64,000 nucleotides of DNA from an uncultured Spirochaetales bacterium (GTDB taxonomy: Bacteria; UBP6; UBA1177): assembly GCA_902774115.1 (NCBI GenBank), contig CACYHH010000005.1:1-64000 (forward strand). The letters are read 5' to 3'. Under the pieces are notes generated by a model. It saw only the letters and a program-made list of their open reading frames with translations, did no database searches and had not been told where the DNA came from. The first letter of the stretch is position 1. Every line of letters begins with the position of its first letter. Shown one piece after another: positions 34,604-42,819 of the stretch. Made by a program: the position numbers and the translations under genes.

Positions 34604-37600
34604 ATGAGAAGGTTTTTGATTCCGGTTCTTGTTTTTGCCGCGGTTTTTGCTGTTTCATGCAGCGGCAAGAAAAAAACGAACGAAGAAAACAGCTATGTCG
34701 AAGAAGTTTCGAAAGAAATTTCAGCCGAGGAAGGCGGAACGGTCGAGAGTTCCGACGGAAAGACTTCGATTGAAATTCCGGGCGGAGCGCTTGAGAGCGA
34801 CACTGTGATCACGATGAGGATTTACGATGCCGAAGGCTACAAAGGAACTGAAGGCAAGGATGTCGTCAGCAAGGTAGTCGAGTTCGAGCCAAGCGGCACG
34901 GTTTTCAAAAAACCTGTCATGATTTCGATGACAGCGCTTGAGGATGTCAAAGGCGATATCCTCAGAGCTTCCAAAAAGAAAGTTATCACGGCAGCGGTTT
35001 ACCGCGAGGAAAAAGGCGCATGGAGCTACAGTCCTATCGGTGCGGCGGTCAAAATTTCAGGGTACGATGACGGCGGAGACCCGATCATGACAAATGCTGC
35101 CGGTGATCCTATCATGCTGAACGCTGCAGGAGATCCGATAATGATGGATGCAGCGGGTGATCCTATTATGCTGAGTGCTGCCGGCGATCCGATAATGGTC
35201 ACCGCTGCGGGTGATCCGATAATGAACTCCGCTGCAGGCGATCCGATCATGATGACGACAGGCCACTTCACCTCTTACGCTTTCTTTGAGGTAGAGGCTG
35301 AAAATGAGGAAGGACCAGTTGAAGAACCTGACACTGAATTGCCTGTTAAAGAAGATGACTACGAGCCTGCGGAAACTGACGATGATGAACCGGCTGAAAC
35401 TGATGACGACGAACCGGCTGAAACAGACGAAGACGTTATTCCGGAGCCGGAAGAACCGCAGTATTCCAAAGTTGTCTGCACGAATATGACGATCTGTACG
35501 ACCTTGAGCGGAAGACAGATCATCTGCCCGGCGGAAGATGCAGAGCTTTACGGTCAGGATGCGCAGTATGCGGCAAGAAAATCGTGTGTTCCGCATCACT
35601 CCTTTGCAAAAATCCCGAAAAACGAATTTATTGAAAACGATTTTATCGAGGTTAAGGATAATTCCACCGGTCTTACGTGGCTTTTCACCGGAGAAAAAGG
35701 CGCTTACGAAGACCTTAAAACCGGCTGTGACATTTCCTACGGCGGAAGCGAGGACTGGAGACTTCCGACTCCGAAAGAGCTTCTCACGCTTGCTCACAAC
35801 GAGATGCTTTTCCGGGATATGCCGGCAGTCGAGCTGTTTTATTTCTGGGAGATTTTTGAAAACATCGAAAGCAGCAGCTATTTCGGACCTTACACATGGA
35901 GCTCGGCCGAAGGTTATCTTTATTCGCTGGAAAAGGGACAGTTCCTGCCTCTGGAATACTACGCGAATTACTCATCTTATTTCGAAGACGGTCTTCTTGT
36001 CTGCGTAAGCGGCAAAGAATACGGAAAAGTCAAGGCGGCAAGTTACGTTCCTCTTGCCGAAAGCGAAGGAAATGTGATTTTTGATGCCGGAACAAACCTT
36101 TACTGGCAGAAAGATTCTGCTCAGATCGACTCGTGGAAAGAGGCTCTTTCATACTGCGAAAACCTTGAATATGCAGGGTATGACGACTGGAGACTTCCGA
36201 ACAAAAACGAGCTTCTTAGCCTTGTCGATTATTCAAAAGCAGGGACGGAAACGGATGTCCTTTCTTCATTCCCCGGCATGACACCCGATATTTTCTGGAG
36301 CTCTACTGGTGCAGACTACGGAGCGTGGGCTGTCTATATGAAGGACGGAACTTTAGATGCAACCGGCGGTGAAGGCGGCGGAGATATCGTTGTCGATGCC
36401 TACTATACAAGGAGCATCAAAAGAGACGAAATTGAAGCGGAAGAAGAGGAATACGAACCTGTTCTTACAGTGCGCTGCGTAAGAAGTCTTCTTGATGAAA
36501 AAAACGACATTCCGGATTGCGGCGAAACAGGCATTGCTCCCTGCAAAGATGCGATGGGAACAGTCTGGTCATCAGTTATATACTTTGATAGCTTTGCCGG
36601 TTTCGATAATTCGGAAATTTATGAAGGCGGAGAATTCCTCGCTCCAAGAAAAAACGCTGACAGATCAGAAAATACAGTCTATGTTTATTCTCTTGTTGAT
36701 ATGTGTCGCAATCTCTATGAAAGCGGTTCGCACAAGTGGAGACTTCCGACGATAGACGAGATCCGCTCGCTTGTTACGACCGATAAACTCAAAACGGGCG
36801 GAAGCTGCAGCGTAACGAACGAACATTTTGAAAATTCCTGGTTTACAGAGGATACCTGCACCGGCGACGATCCCTCGGAAACGATCCTTTTTGATTACGG
36901 CTTTATGCTTTCAGGAACACTGAACCTTGAATATTATAATCCTGAGGAAGAGGTTTATCCTGAATTGTGGGGTGTGAGCGTCTATGACGGCGCACTTGTG
37001 ACTGTTTCCGAAGAAATTCCTCTTTCTGCACTTGCCCAGAGGTGCGTCCTCGACGAAACTCTAAACTACAAGGAAACGCCATATCTTGATCCTGAAACGG
37101 GGCTTCTCTGGTCTGATATTTCATCAGGTTATTTGGATTTCGAAGAAGCGAAAAGCTATTGTTCCAGTCTTATGGAAGGGACGGATCGCTACTGGAGACT
37201 TCCGACGATTGATGAACTCAAGACGCTTGTTGTAAACTGCAGCGAAGAGAATGCGCCGTGTCCGATTGATCTCAACGGAAAATATTCCGTTTTAGGCGAC
37301 AACAACGGTTTGTGGTCGTCAACTTGGGGGAGAGATTTGGCGCAATACCAGGTCCTCTTTTTTGATTATGTCGAAGTTGATAATGAATACCAAGCTTCCT
37401 GGGCACTTCCGGCACGCTGCGTTTCAGACGGGCTGAACCCGTGCAGAAACGATCCTTGTGCAGTCGATTCGCATGCAACCGGATGTTTCCCTGATTCTTC
37501 TGAAATATATCACTGCGGATGCGTGGAAAACTATTTCTGGAACGGCTCACAGTGTGTAAACCCGTGCGACGCAGAACCGTGTGCCGATGTTTCGCACGGA

Positions 37601-37909
37601 ACCGGATGTTTCCCCGATTCTTTTGAGGCATATCACTGCGGATGCGAGGAAAACTACACCTGGAACGGCGACGACAAGGTGTGTAAGGCAAATACCAAAA
37701 CTGAGAACTGTACCGCTGAACTGCCGGAAAATGCGGAGTGGTGGAGTGAAAGCATAACCCAGACATGGAGCGGAAACGCGTGGCTGCCTGAAATAACAGG
37801 CGAAGCAATTTACAGCGAAGAAGAGGTCGAAAACGAATGCCGCTTCAAATGCATTGCCCTCTTCGTCTGGAACAGCGAATCACAGCAGTGTGACCCGCCG
37901 TCTCGGTAG
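34604..37909 (+). CDS. GDPIM-array DUF1566 lipoprotein, paralogue B
   Basis: 1101 residues, ATG after GGGAGGG. Its first 20 codons are nearly identical in DNA to paralogue A. Lipobox FAVSC with Ser at +2. ZU5-like domain (IEIPGGALESD, FEPSGTVFKKPV), seven GDPIM nonapeptides at residues 156-218, then GHFTSYAF (His221-Phe-Thr). After an acidic repeat linker (EPAETDDDE three times) are four DUF1566-type WRLP modules. The C-terminus differs from A: two EGF-like Cys modules (NPCRNDPCAVDSHATGC and NPCDAEPCADVSHGTGC types) and a final Cys-rich domain ending in CRFKC...FVWN. Probably a surface adhesin-like lipoprotein. Confidence 0.9.
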   Translation: MRRFLIPVLVFAAVFAVSCSGKKKTNEENSYVEEVSKEISAEEGGTVESSDGKTSIEIPGGALESDTVITMRIYDAEGYKGTEGKDVVSKVVEFEPSGTVFKKPVMISMTALEDVKGDILRASKKKVITAAVYREEKGAWSYSPIGAAVKISGYDDGGDPIMTNAAGDPIMLNAAGDPIMMDAAGDPIMLSAAGDPIMVTAAGDPIMNSAAGDPIMMTTGHFTSYAFFEVEAENEEGPVEEPDTELPVKEDDYEPAETDDDEPAETDDDEPAETDEDVIPEPEEPQYSKVVCTNMTICTTLSGRQIICPAEDAELYGQDAQYAARKSCVPHHSFAKIPKNEFIENDFIEVKDNSTGLTWLFTGEKGAYEDLKTGCDISYGGSEDWRLPTPKELLTLAHNEMLFRDMPAVELFYFWEIFENIESSSYFGPYTWSSAEGYLYSLEKGQFLPLEYYANYSSYFEDGLLVCVSGKEYGKVKAASYVPLAESEGNVIFDAGTNLYWQKDSAQIDSWKEALSYCENLEYAGYDDWRLPNKNELLSLVDYSKAGTETDVLSSFPGMTPDIFWSSTGADYGAWAVYMKDGTLDATGGEGGGDIVVDAYYTRSIKRDEIEAEEEEYEPVLTVRCVRSLLDEKNDIPDCGETGIAPCKDAMGTVWSSVIYFDSFAGFDNSEIYEGGEFLAPRKNADRSENTVYVYSLVDMCRNLYESGSHKWRLPTIDEIRSLVTTDKLKTGGSCSVTNEHFENSWFTEDTCTGDDPSETILFDYGFMLSGTLNLEYYNPEEEVYPELWGVSVYDGALVTVSEEIPLSALAQRCVLDETLNYKETPYLDPETGLLWSDISSGYLDFEEAKSYCSSLMEGTDRYWRLPTIDELKTLVVNCSEENAPCPIDLNGKYSVLGDNNGLWSSTWGRDLAQYQVLFFDYVEVDNEYQASWALPARCVSDGLNPCRNDPCAVDSHATGCFPDSSEIYHCGCVENYFWNGSQCVNPCDAEPCADVSHGTGCFPDSFEAYHCGCEENYTWNGDDKVCKANTKTENCTAELPENAEWWSESITQTWSGNAWLPEITGEAIYSEEEVENECRFKCIALFVWNSESQQCDPPSR
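35069..35257 (+). repeat. 27-bp GDPIM array, 7 copies (paralogue B)
   Basis: Seven contiguous 27-bp units; variable pairs after GDPIM read TN, LN, MD, LS, VT, NS, MT. Confidence 0.95.
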
Positions 37910-37912
37910 TAG

Positions 37913-37932
37913 AGACGTGACCTGACACGTCT
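37913..37932. other. Inverted repeat after the stop of paralogue B
   Basis: AGACGTG at 37913-37919 and CACGTCT at 37926-37932 form a perfect 7-bp stem with a 6-base loop. The left half (GAGACG, 37912-37917) can instead pair with CGTCTC at the end of the coding sequence (37899-37904), with the stop codon in the loop. Confidence 0.55.
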
Positions 37933-37941
37933 TGGTTTATT

Positions 37942-38043
37942 CCCCCGCTAAGTTAGAGGGGGTGCCGCGGAAGCGGCGGGGGCGTGTGTTGTGTGACACA
38001 CTCCACAGTCAGTAAACTGACAGCTCCCCTAACTTAGGGGAGC
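37942..38043. repeat. Five-hairpin intergenic element (MITE/REP-like)
   Basis: Five hairpins in 102 bp: CCCCC..GGGGG arms (37942-37962) around CTAAGTTAG; GCCGC-GGAA-GCGGC (37964-37977); GTGTGT/ACACAC (37984-38001); GTCAGT-AA-ACTGAC (38008-38021); GCTCCCCTA/TAGGGGAGC (38023-38043). It ends 9 bp before the ribosome site of paralogue C. Similar hairpin strings with CTAAGTTAG and GTCAGT..ACTGAC parts are familiar to me from gut-bacterial genomes as dispersed repeats; only one copy is here. Confidence 0.8.
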
Positions 38044-38063
38044 AGAATATAAAGGAGGTTTCC

Positions 38064-40526
38064 ATGAGAAGGTTTTTAATTCCGGTTCTTGTTTTTATCG
38101 CGGTTTTCGTTGTTTCGTGTGACGAAGACAAAAAAACGAATAACGGCGGCAGCAGCGAAGCGAAGCCTGTTGAAGAGGTTTCTCAGGATATTCCGGCTGA
38201 AGAAGGGGGAAAAATCGAGGCAGAAACCAAAGATGAGGCTGTATCTATCGAGATTCCCGGCGGAGCTCTTGACGAAGACGTCAAAATCACGATGAAAATT
38301 TACGATGCCGATGGTTACAAAGGGACGGAAGGGCTTGATGTAATCAGCAAAGTAGTCGAATTCGAGCCAAGCGGCACGGTTTTCAAAAAGCCCGTCATAA
38401 TCACGATGAAAACACTCAAAGATGTCGGAAGCGTCACAAGAGCGGCTAAAAAGAAAGTCATAACGGCAGCGGTTTACCGCGAGGAAAAAGGCGAATGGAG
38501 CTACAGCCCGATAGGTGCAGCCGTTAAGATTTCAGGACGCAACGAAGGGGGTGATCCGATAATGACAAGCGCAGCTGGAGACCCGATAATGCTGAATGCT
38601 GGCGGAGATCCGATCATGATGCCGAGCTCAGGCGGTGATCCGATAATGCTGAGTGCTGCAGGAGATCCCATCATGGTTACGGCTGCAGGTGATCCGATCA
38701 TGAACTCGGCTGCGGGGGATCCGATAATGATGACTACAGGTCACTTCTCCTCTTACACATTCCTTGTTGTCGATCTTGAAGCTGAAGCAGAACCGGATGA
38801 CGGTATTACGGACAACGATATTACGGACAACGATGATAATGACGATACAGATGACAGCGATACCGACACGCATGAATCTTCCGGGGATGATCCTTGTGAC
38901 CCGAACCCTTGCGGCAGCATTGAAAATTCAAACGGAGTCTGCCATGTCATTTTTCTGGGTCGGGAGGGCGATATAATGAGTTTTGCATGTGACTGCATTG
39001 ATTCTTACGGATGGGACGGGCTGGGATGTTCACCTGTAGATATGTCAGATCCCTGCGAGAGTGATCCGTGTACCGATATCGTTCATTCCGACGGTGAGTG
39101 TTATGTGGTTTACAATACCGATCATGTCAAAACTTTCAGCTGCGGCTGTGAGGCTCCATATTCGTGGGACGGCTCTAAGTGTTCAAGCAGCTGTGCAGAT
39201 GATCCGTGCTCGACAGTTTATCATTCAACCGGAATATGCCTCCCGAAACCGGACGGTAAATACGAATGCGGATGCGCGGAAAACTATTACTGGGACGGCT
39301 CGGCAAAGAAGTGTTCTAACCCGTGCACGGCAGATCCGTGCGGCAGTGTTCCGCATACCACCGGATGCGTTCCGAAAACGGGAACCGAATATGTCTGCAC
39401 ATGCGAAGATGTCTATTCGTGGGACGGCATAAAGTGTGTAAGCCCGTGTGATTCCGAGCCGTGCTCAGCATTCGAACATACGACTGTTTGCACGGCGCAG
39501 GCTCCTGATTTCTACAGCTGCAAATGCGATGACGGCTTCTACTGGTGGGGAACGGTGAAAGGATGCATCACTGAACAGCCGACAGTAGGCAGGATCTGCA
39601 CTTCACAGTTTAAATGCTACGATGAAAGCAAGGAAATTCCGTGTCCGGCGCCGGGAGAACCTTTCTACGGTCAGGATGCAACCAAGGCGCGTGAAGGTTT
39701 GTGCGCTCCTAAGAGTTTCACGATTGTTGAAACCGGAATCGAAAACGAGGACATCGTCCGTGACGACAATACCGGTCTTGAATGGATGAGAACACCGGAC
39801 GAAAGCGGAGATTACCGTTGGAGTGGTGCCGACTATTACTGCGAAAATCTTGAATACGGCGGCTACGATGACTGGAGACTGTCCACTCCGAGAGAGTATA
39901 TGACCATTGTCCACAACAACAGATGGCCTACGATAGATATGAACTATTTTGATATCCCGCTTCCTGCTGACGGTAGTTATTACGACTACATATCGTGGGC
40001 GTCCTACAGTGCTCCTTACGGTAATTACTGGGGCGTTAACTTCGAGTCTGGGGCAGTTTCTGATTACGGGAACAATCCGACGAATTTCGTGCGCTGCGTC
40101 CGCGGTGAGACTATGCCGGAAAGCAGTTTCATAATTCCGGAAGCATACGAAGAAGCCGAAGAAAAGATAGTTGTTGATACCGTAACCGGACTTCAGTGGC
40201 AGTATCACGATGCCGATGTTCCGGACAACTCTTCTTTCTGGAAAGGTGCTATGGATTACTGCGAAAACCTGACTTATGCAGGATTTTCTGACTGGAGACT
40301 TCCCAATAAAGACGAACTTATGACTATAGTAGATTTCGGCAGGTCGGATCCTGCATCATCTTTCCCGGATATTCAGGCTGTGAATTACCTGCTCACTTCC
40401 ACCACGATGCCTGATGAGCATGATGCCGTTTTCCGTCTTTACCTGACCAGAGGCAGCATGAATACCACAATGTATAAGAATAGTGCAGGAGTTGATTACC
40501 ACGTCCACTGCGTACGTTCGGAATAG
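38064..40526 (+). CDS. GDPIM-array lipoprotein with EGF-like and DUF1566 modules, paralogue C
   Basis: 820 residues, ATG after AAAGGAGG. Lipobox VVSC with Asp-Glu at +2/+3, unlike A and B. ZU5-like domain (IEIPGGALDED, FEPSGTVFKKPV), seven GDPIM nonapeptides, one with an extra residue (MMPSSGGDPIM), then GHFSSYTF (His227-Phe-Ser). After an Asp/Thr linker come five EGF-like modules with the DPC...C..H..G.C pattern (about 275-510), then two DUF1566-type modules ending in WRLSTPRE and WRLPNKDE. Function unknown; surface binding is an inference. Confidence 0.9.
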   Translation: MRRFLIPVLVFIAVFVVSCDEDKKTNNGGSSEAKPVEEVSQDIPAEEGGKIEAETKDEAVSIEIPGGALDEDVKITMKIYDADGYKGTEGLDVISKVVEFEPSGTVFKKPVIITMKTLKDVGSVTRAAKKKVITAAVYREEKGEWSYSPIGAAVKISGRNEGGDPIMTSAAGDPIMLNAGGDPIMMPSSGGDPIMLSAAGDPIMVTAAGDPIMNSAAGDPIMMTTGHFSSYTFLVVDLEAEAEPDDGITDNDITDNDDNDDTDDSDTDTHESSGDDPCDPNPCGSIENSNGVCHVIFLGREGDIMSFACDCIDSYGWDGLGCSPVDMSDPCESDPCTDIVHSDGECYVVYNTDHVKTFSCGCEAPYSWDGSKCSSSCADDPCSTVYHSTGICLPKPDGKYECGCAENYYWDGSAKKCSNPCTADPCGSVPHTTGCVPKTGTEYVCTCEDVYSWDGIKCVSPCDSEPCSAFEHTTVCTAQAPDFYSCKCDDGFYWWGTVKGCITEQPTVGRICTSQFKCYDESKEIPCPAPGEPFYGQDATKAREGLCAPKSFTIVETGIENEDIVRDDNTGLEWMRTPDESGDYRWSGADYYCENLEYGGYDDWRLSTPREYMTIVHNNRWPTIDMNYFDIPLPADGSYYDYISWASYSAPYGNYWGVNFESGAVSDYGNNPTNFVRCVRGETMPESSFIIPEAYEEAEEKIVVDTVTGLQWQYHDADVPDNSSFWKGAMDYCENLTYAGFSDWRLPNKDELMTIVDFGRSDPASSFPDIQAVNYLLTSTTMPDEHDAVFRLYLTRGSMNTTMYKNSAGVDYHVHCVRSE
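38544..38735 (+). repeat. 27-bp GDPIM array, 7 copies (paralogue C)
   Basis: Seven units, six of 27 bp and one of 30 bp because the third unit has an extra Ser codon. The last two units (NS, MT endings) match those of A and B. Confidence 0.94.
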
Positions 40527-40591
40527 TCAAAACCTTGCCTTTTTCTTCTTTCCCCGTAACATGGCGCGTAATCGTTTTTTTTAGGGTCAGA

Positions 40592-42436
40592 ATGAAAAAA
40601 TTTCTCATTGTTTTTGTGCTGATTTTAATATTTTTTCCTGTTTTTGCCGAAACGGATGAAAAACCTGCGGAAAATACCGAAAATACCGCTCAATCCGTAG
40701 AGACGTTTCAGAATGAAACCGTCAATAAACCAACGGAACAGGAAACAAAAAAACCGGAAATAAAATGGAAATTCTATTCGAAAAACAAGGCTCATGTTTT
40801 CATTGACCAGAAAATACAGAAAATACGGAACGGCGAGCTGGTAGACGCCTATGATAACTACGGAGTACTGCAGACGGAGGATTTCGGCGAGATTTCCTAC
40901 AAAAACTACTCTTTCGGAATCAGAAAAACGCTCCTTTTCTTTGCTGACAAAGACAGTGACAGTTCCGTTAAAAATTTTGATTACGTTTACAGCGACGAAC
41001 ACTTCAACCACTGCTGGGAACAGTACCTTGACAGACTTTACGCCAAGGGAAAATGGAAAAATTTTCAGTTCACTGCGGGCGATTTTTACGAGAGCATGAA
41101 CCGCGGAATGGCGTTTTCGATGAAAAACGATCAGGTTTACGGCGACAATTCGATCCGCGGCGGCAACATTGCGGCGAACTACAACGGTTTTTTTATCAAG
41201 GCATTCGGCGGCAGGGCAAATCCGCAGCTTCGTGACAGCGCGACATTCAAAAGAATGAACGAGTCCGACGACTGGCTTGCAGGCATGGAAACGGGATACA
41301 AGTGGAAAGTTGCCGAAGCGGCGGTGCAGTACGGCTACGGAAACTACGGGAAATATGACCTGATCAACGTGAATAAAGAGACATCCAAAAAAAATGTCTT
41401 TGCCGAAAAGGAATTCCATTTCATCGGAAGTTATGTCGCGCTGCGGAATCCGTTCCCCGGATTTTCATTTTACGCCGGTGCGGTATATGTGCCTTACGGT
41501 TATGAGAATACGACTGAAAAGAATCAGATAAGGGAAAACGAGCCGAAAACAGATAAGGAAAAGAAAGATCTGCAGAATGCCGCGGCGTTTTATTCATCGG
41601 TTCTTTACTATTTCGATTTCGGCGAGAAGAAAAGCCGCCTGACTTTCAAGCTCGAAGGAAAAATGTACAATAAATTTTTCCTCAACTACAACAGAATGGA
41701 AGACAAGGACTATCAGAAACGCCGCTATTTCAACCCGCCGACACTGCTTCCGAAAGAGCTGCAGATCGATAATGAATTCGACACATGGGCCGTTGGCGGA
41801 AGAATAAGTTTCAACGAGAATCATTCGGGTATTAAGTTCCACGCCGATCTCGTCAAAGGCGATTCTCTCGGAAACAAAAAAGCGCTCCCTTCGAGTAAAA
41901 ATAATCTTATTCTCGATTATCAGGCGGAGGATTTCTGGTATTCGGCGCTTAGCGGCGAAAAAGAGTGGAAACACGTTTCGCTTTCCGCCGGAGTCGGCTG
42001 GCACACAGTTGACGGCAATTCAGACAGAAAAAACAGCCGCGACTGGATAATTTCATTCATTCATGTCGGCGGTTTCGTCTCAGACTGGTCGATGAAACTT
42101 ACGAACGACTACTATCACAAGGACTACTGGCTTGACAATGTTCACGAAATGGATCACGTTCACGAACTCAAGACTGTCGCCGAAGTTTCCTGGAAATATA
42201 TGCGTACGCACGAGCTTTTTGCTGCCGTCAAAAACACGACATGGATCGAAAAAGAGAACGGCGGGAGCTATTCTCCCGATTTCTATACAGGCGGATCAAT
42301 CGGCTACAAATACAAATTCCTGAGAACTTACGTTTTCGGCGGTCTTGAGAAAGGCGGTTTCACCTGCGACGGCGGGACATGCCGCTATCTTCCCGATTTC
42401 AAAGGGGTGAAGGCCGAAATCGAGATAAATCTGTAA
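40592..42436 (+). CDS. Exported beta-strand-rich protein, probable outer-membrane barrel
   Basis: 614 residues from ATG 40592, preceded by AGGGTCAG; an ATG at 40535 is in frame but has no ribosome site. Signal peptide ends FPVFAE. A Glu/Thr/Asn linker (about 22-55) is followed by about 560 residues of alternating amphipathic strands, with aromatic ends and motifs such as GDFYESMNRGMAFSMKND and GDNSIRGG. The C-terminus KAEIEINL ends in a hydrophobic strand residue. It resembles DUF6029-type outer-membrane proteins in style, but this is a weak match. acpS follows 13 bp later. Confidence 0.7.
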   Translation: MKKFLIVFVLILIFFPVFAETDEKPAENTENTAQSVETFQNETVNKPTEQETKKPEIKWKFYSKNKAHVFIDQKIQKIRNGELVDAYDNYGVLQTEDFGEISYKNYSFGIRKTLLFFADKDSDSSVKNFDYVYSDEHFNHCWEQYLDRLYAKGKWKNFQFTAGDFYESMNRGMAFSMKNDQVYGDNSIRGGNIAANYNGFFIKAFGGRANPQLRDSATFKRMNESDDWLAGMETGYKWKVAEAAVQYGYGNYGKYDLINVNKETSKKNVFAEKEFHFIGSYVALRNPFPGFSFYAGAVYVPYGYENTTEKNQIRENEPKTDKEKKDLQNAAAFYSSVLYYFDFGEKKSRLTFKLEGKMYNKFFLNYNRMEDKDYQKRRYFNPPTLLPKELQIDNEFDTWAVGGRISFNENHSGIKFHADLVKGDSLGNKKALPSSKNNLILDYQAEDFWYSALSGEKEWKHVSLSAGVGWHTVDGNSDRKNSRDWIISFIHVGGFVSDWSMKLTNDYYHKDYWLDNVHEMDHVHELKTVAEVSWKYMRTHELFAAVKNTTWIEKENGGSYSPDFYTGGSIGYKYKFLRTYVFGGLEKGGFTCDGGTCRYLPDFKGVKAEIEINL

Positions 42437-42449
42437 ATCTGGGAAAGAA

Positions 42450-42782
42450 ATGATCACAGGTGTCGGAACTGATATTGTCGAAGTCGAAAGATTCAAAGAC
42501 AAACCGGAACTCTGGAACCGCTTCCTGAGCGGAAAAGAACATGAATATATCGGAAAATTCAGGTTTAAAGAAGAGCATATAGCCGGATTCTGGGCGGCGA
42601 AAGAGGCTCTTGTAAAGGCGATCAACAGAAAAGATTTCAACTTTTCTTCAGTCACTGTGGCGCATGACGAAAACGGAAAGCCGTTTTTTGAATTTGACGG
42701 GATCGAGATCGAAGGAAATCTGCACCTTTCGATAAGTCACGAACGGAAATTCGCGACAGCCGTGGTCGTTTGGGAAAAATAA
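42450..42782 (+). CDS. acpS: Holo-[acyl-carrier-protein] synthase
   Basis: Transfers 4'-phosphopantetheine from CoA to the serine of acyl carrier protein. 110 residues, slightly shorter than the usual 120-126. Metal-binding Asp8 (GTDIVEVERF) and Glu near residue 48 in FWAAKEALVKAI are present, as is the HLSISHERKFATAVVV C-terminal strand. It starts 13 bp after the barrel-like gene and converges with topA, 37 bp away. Confidence 0.93.
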   Translation: MITGVGTDIVEVERFKDKPELWNRFLSGKEHEYIGKFRFKEEHIAGFWAAKEALVKAINRKDFNFSSVTVAHDENGKPFFEFDGIEIEGNLHLSISHERKFATAVVVWEK

Positions 42783-42819
42783 AATCAGACAGATAAAAAA
42801 TACGTTGATATGATGACGG

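Noticed and set aside
34604-37909. WRLP modules considered as sulfatase-modifying (FGE) or C-type lectin domains
   Set aside because: The TGL.W and D.WRLP..EL pattern with no catalytic Cys fits DUF1566/Fib_succ_major-type modules better.
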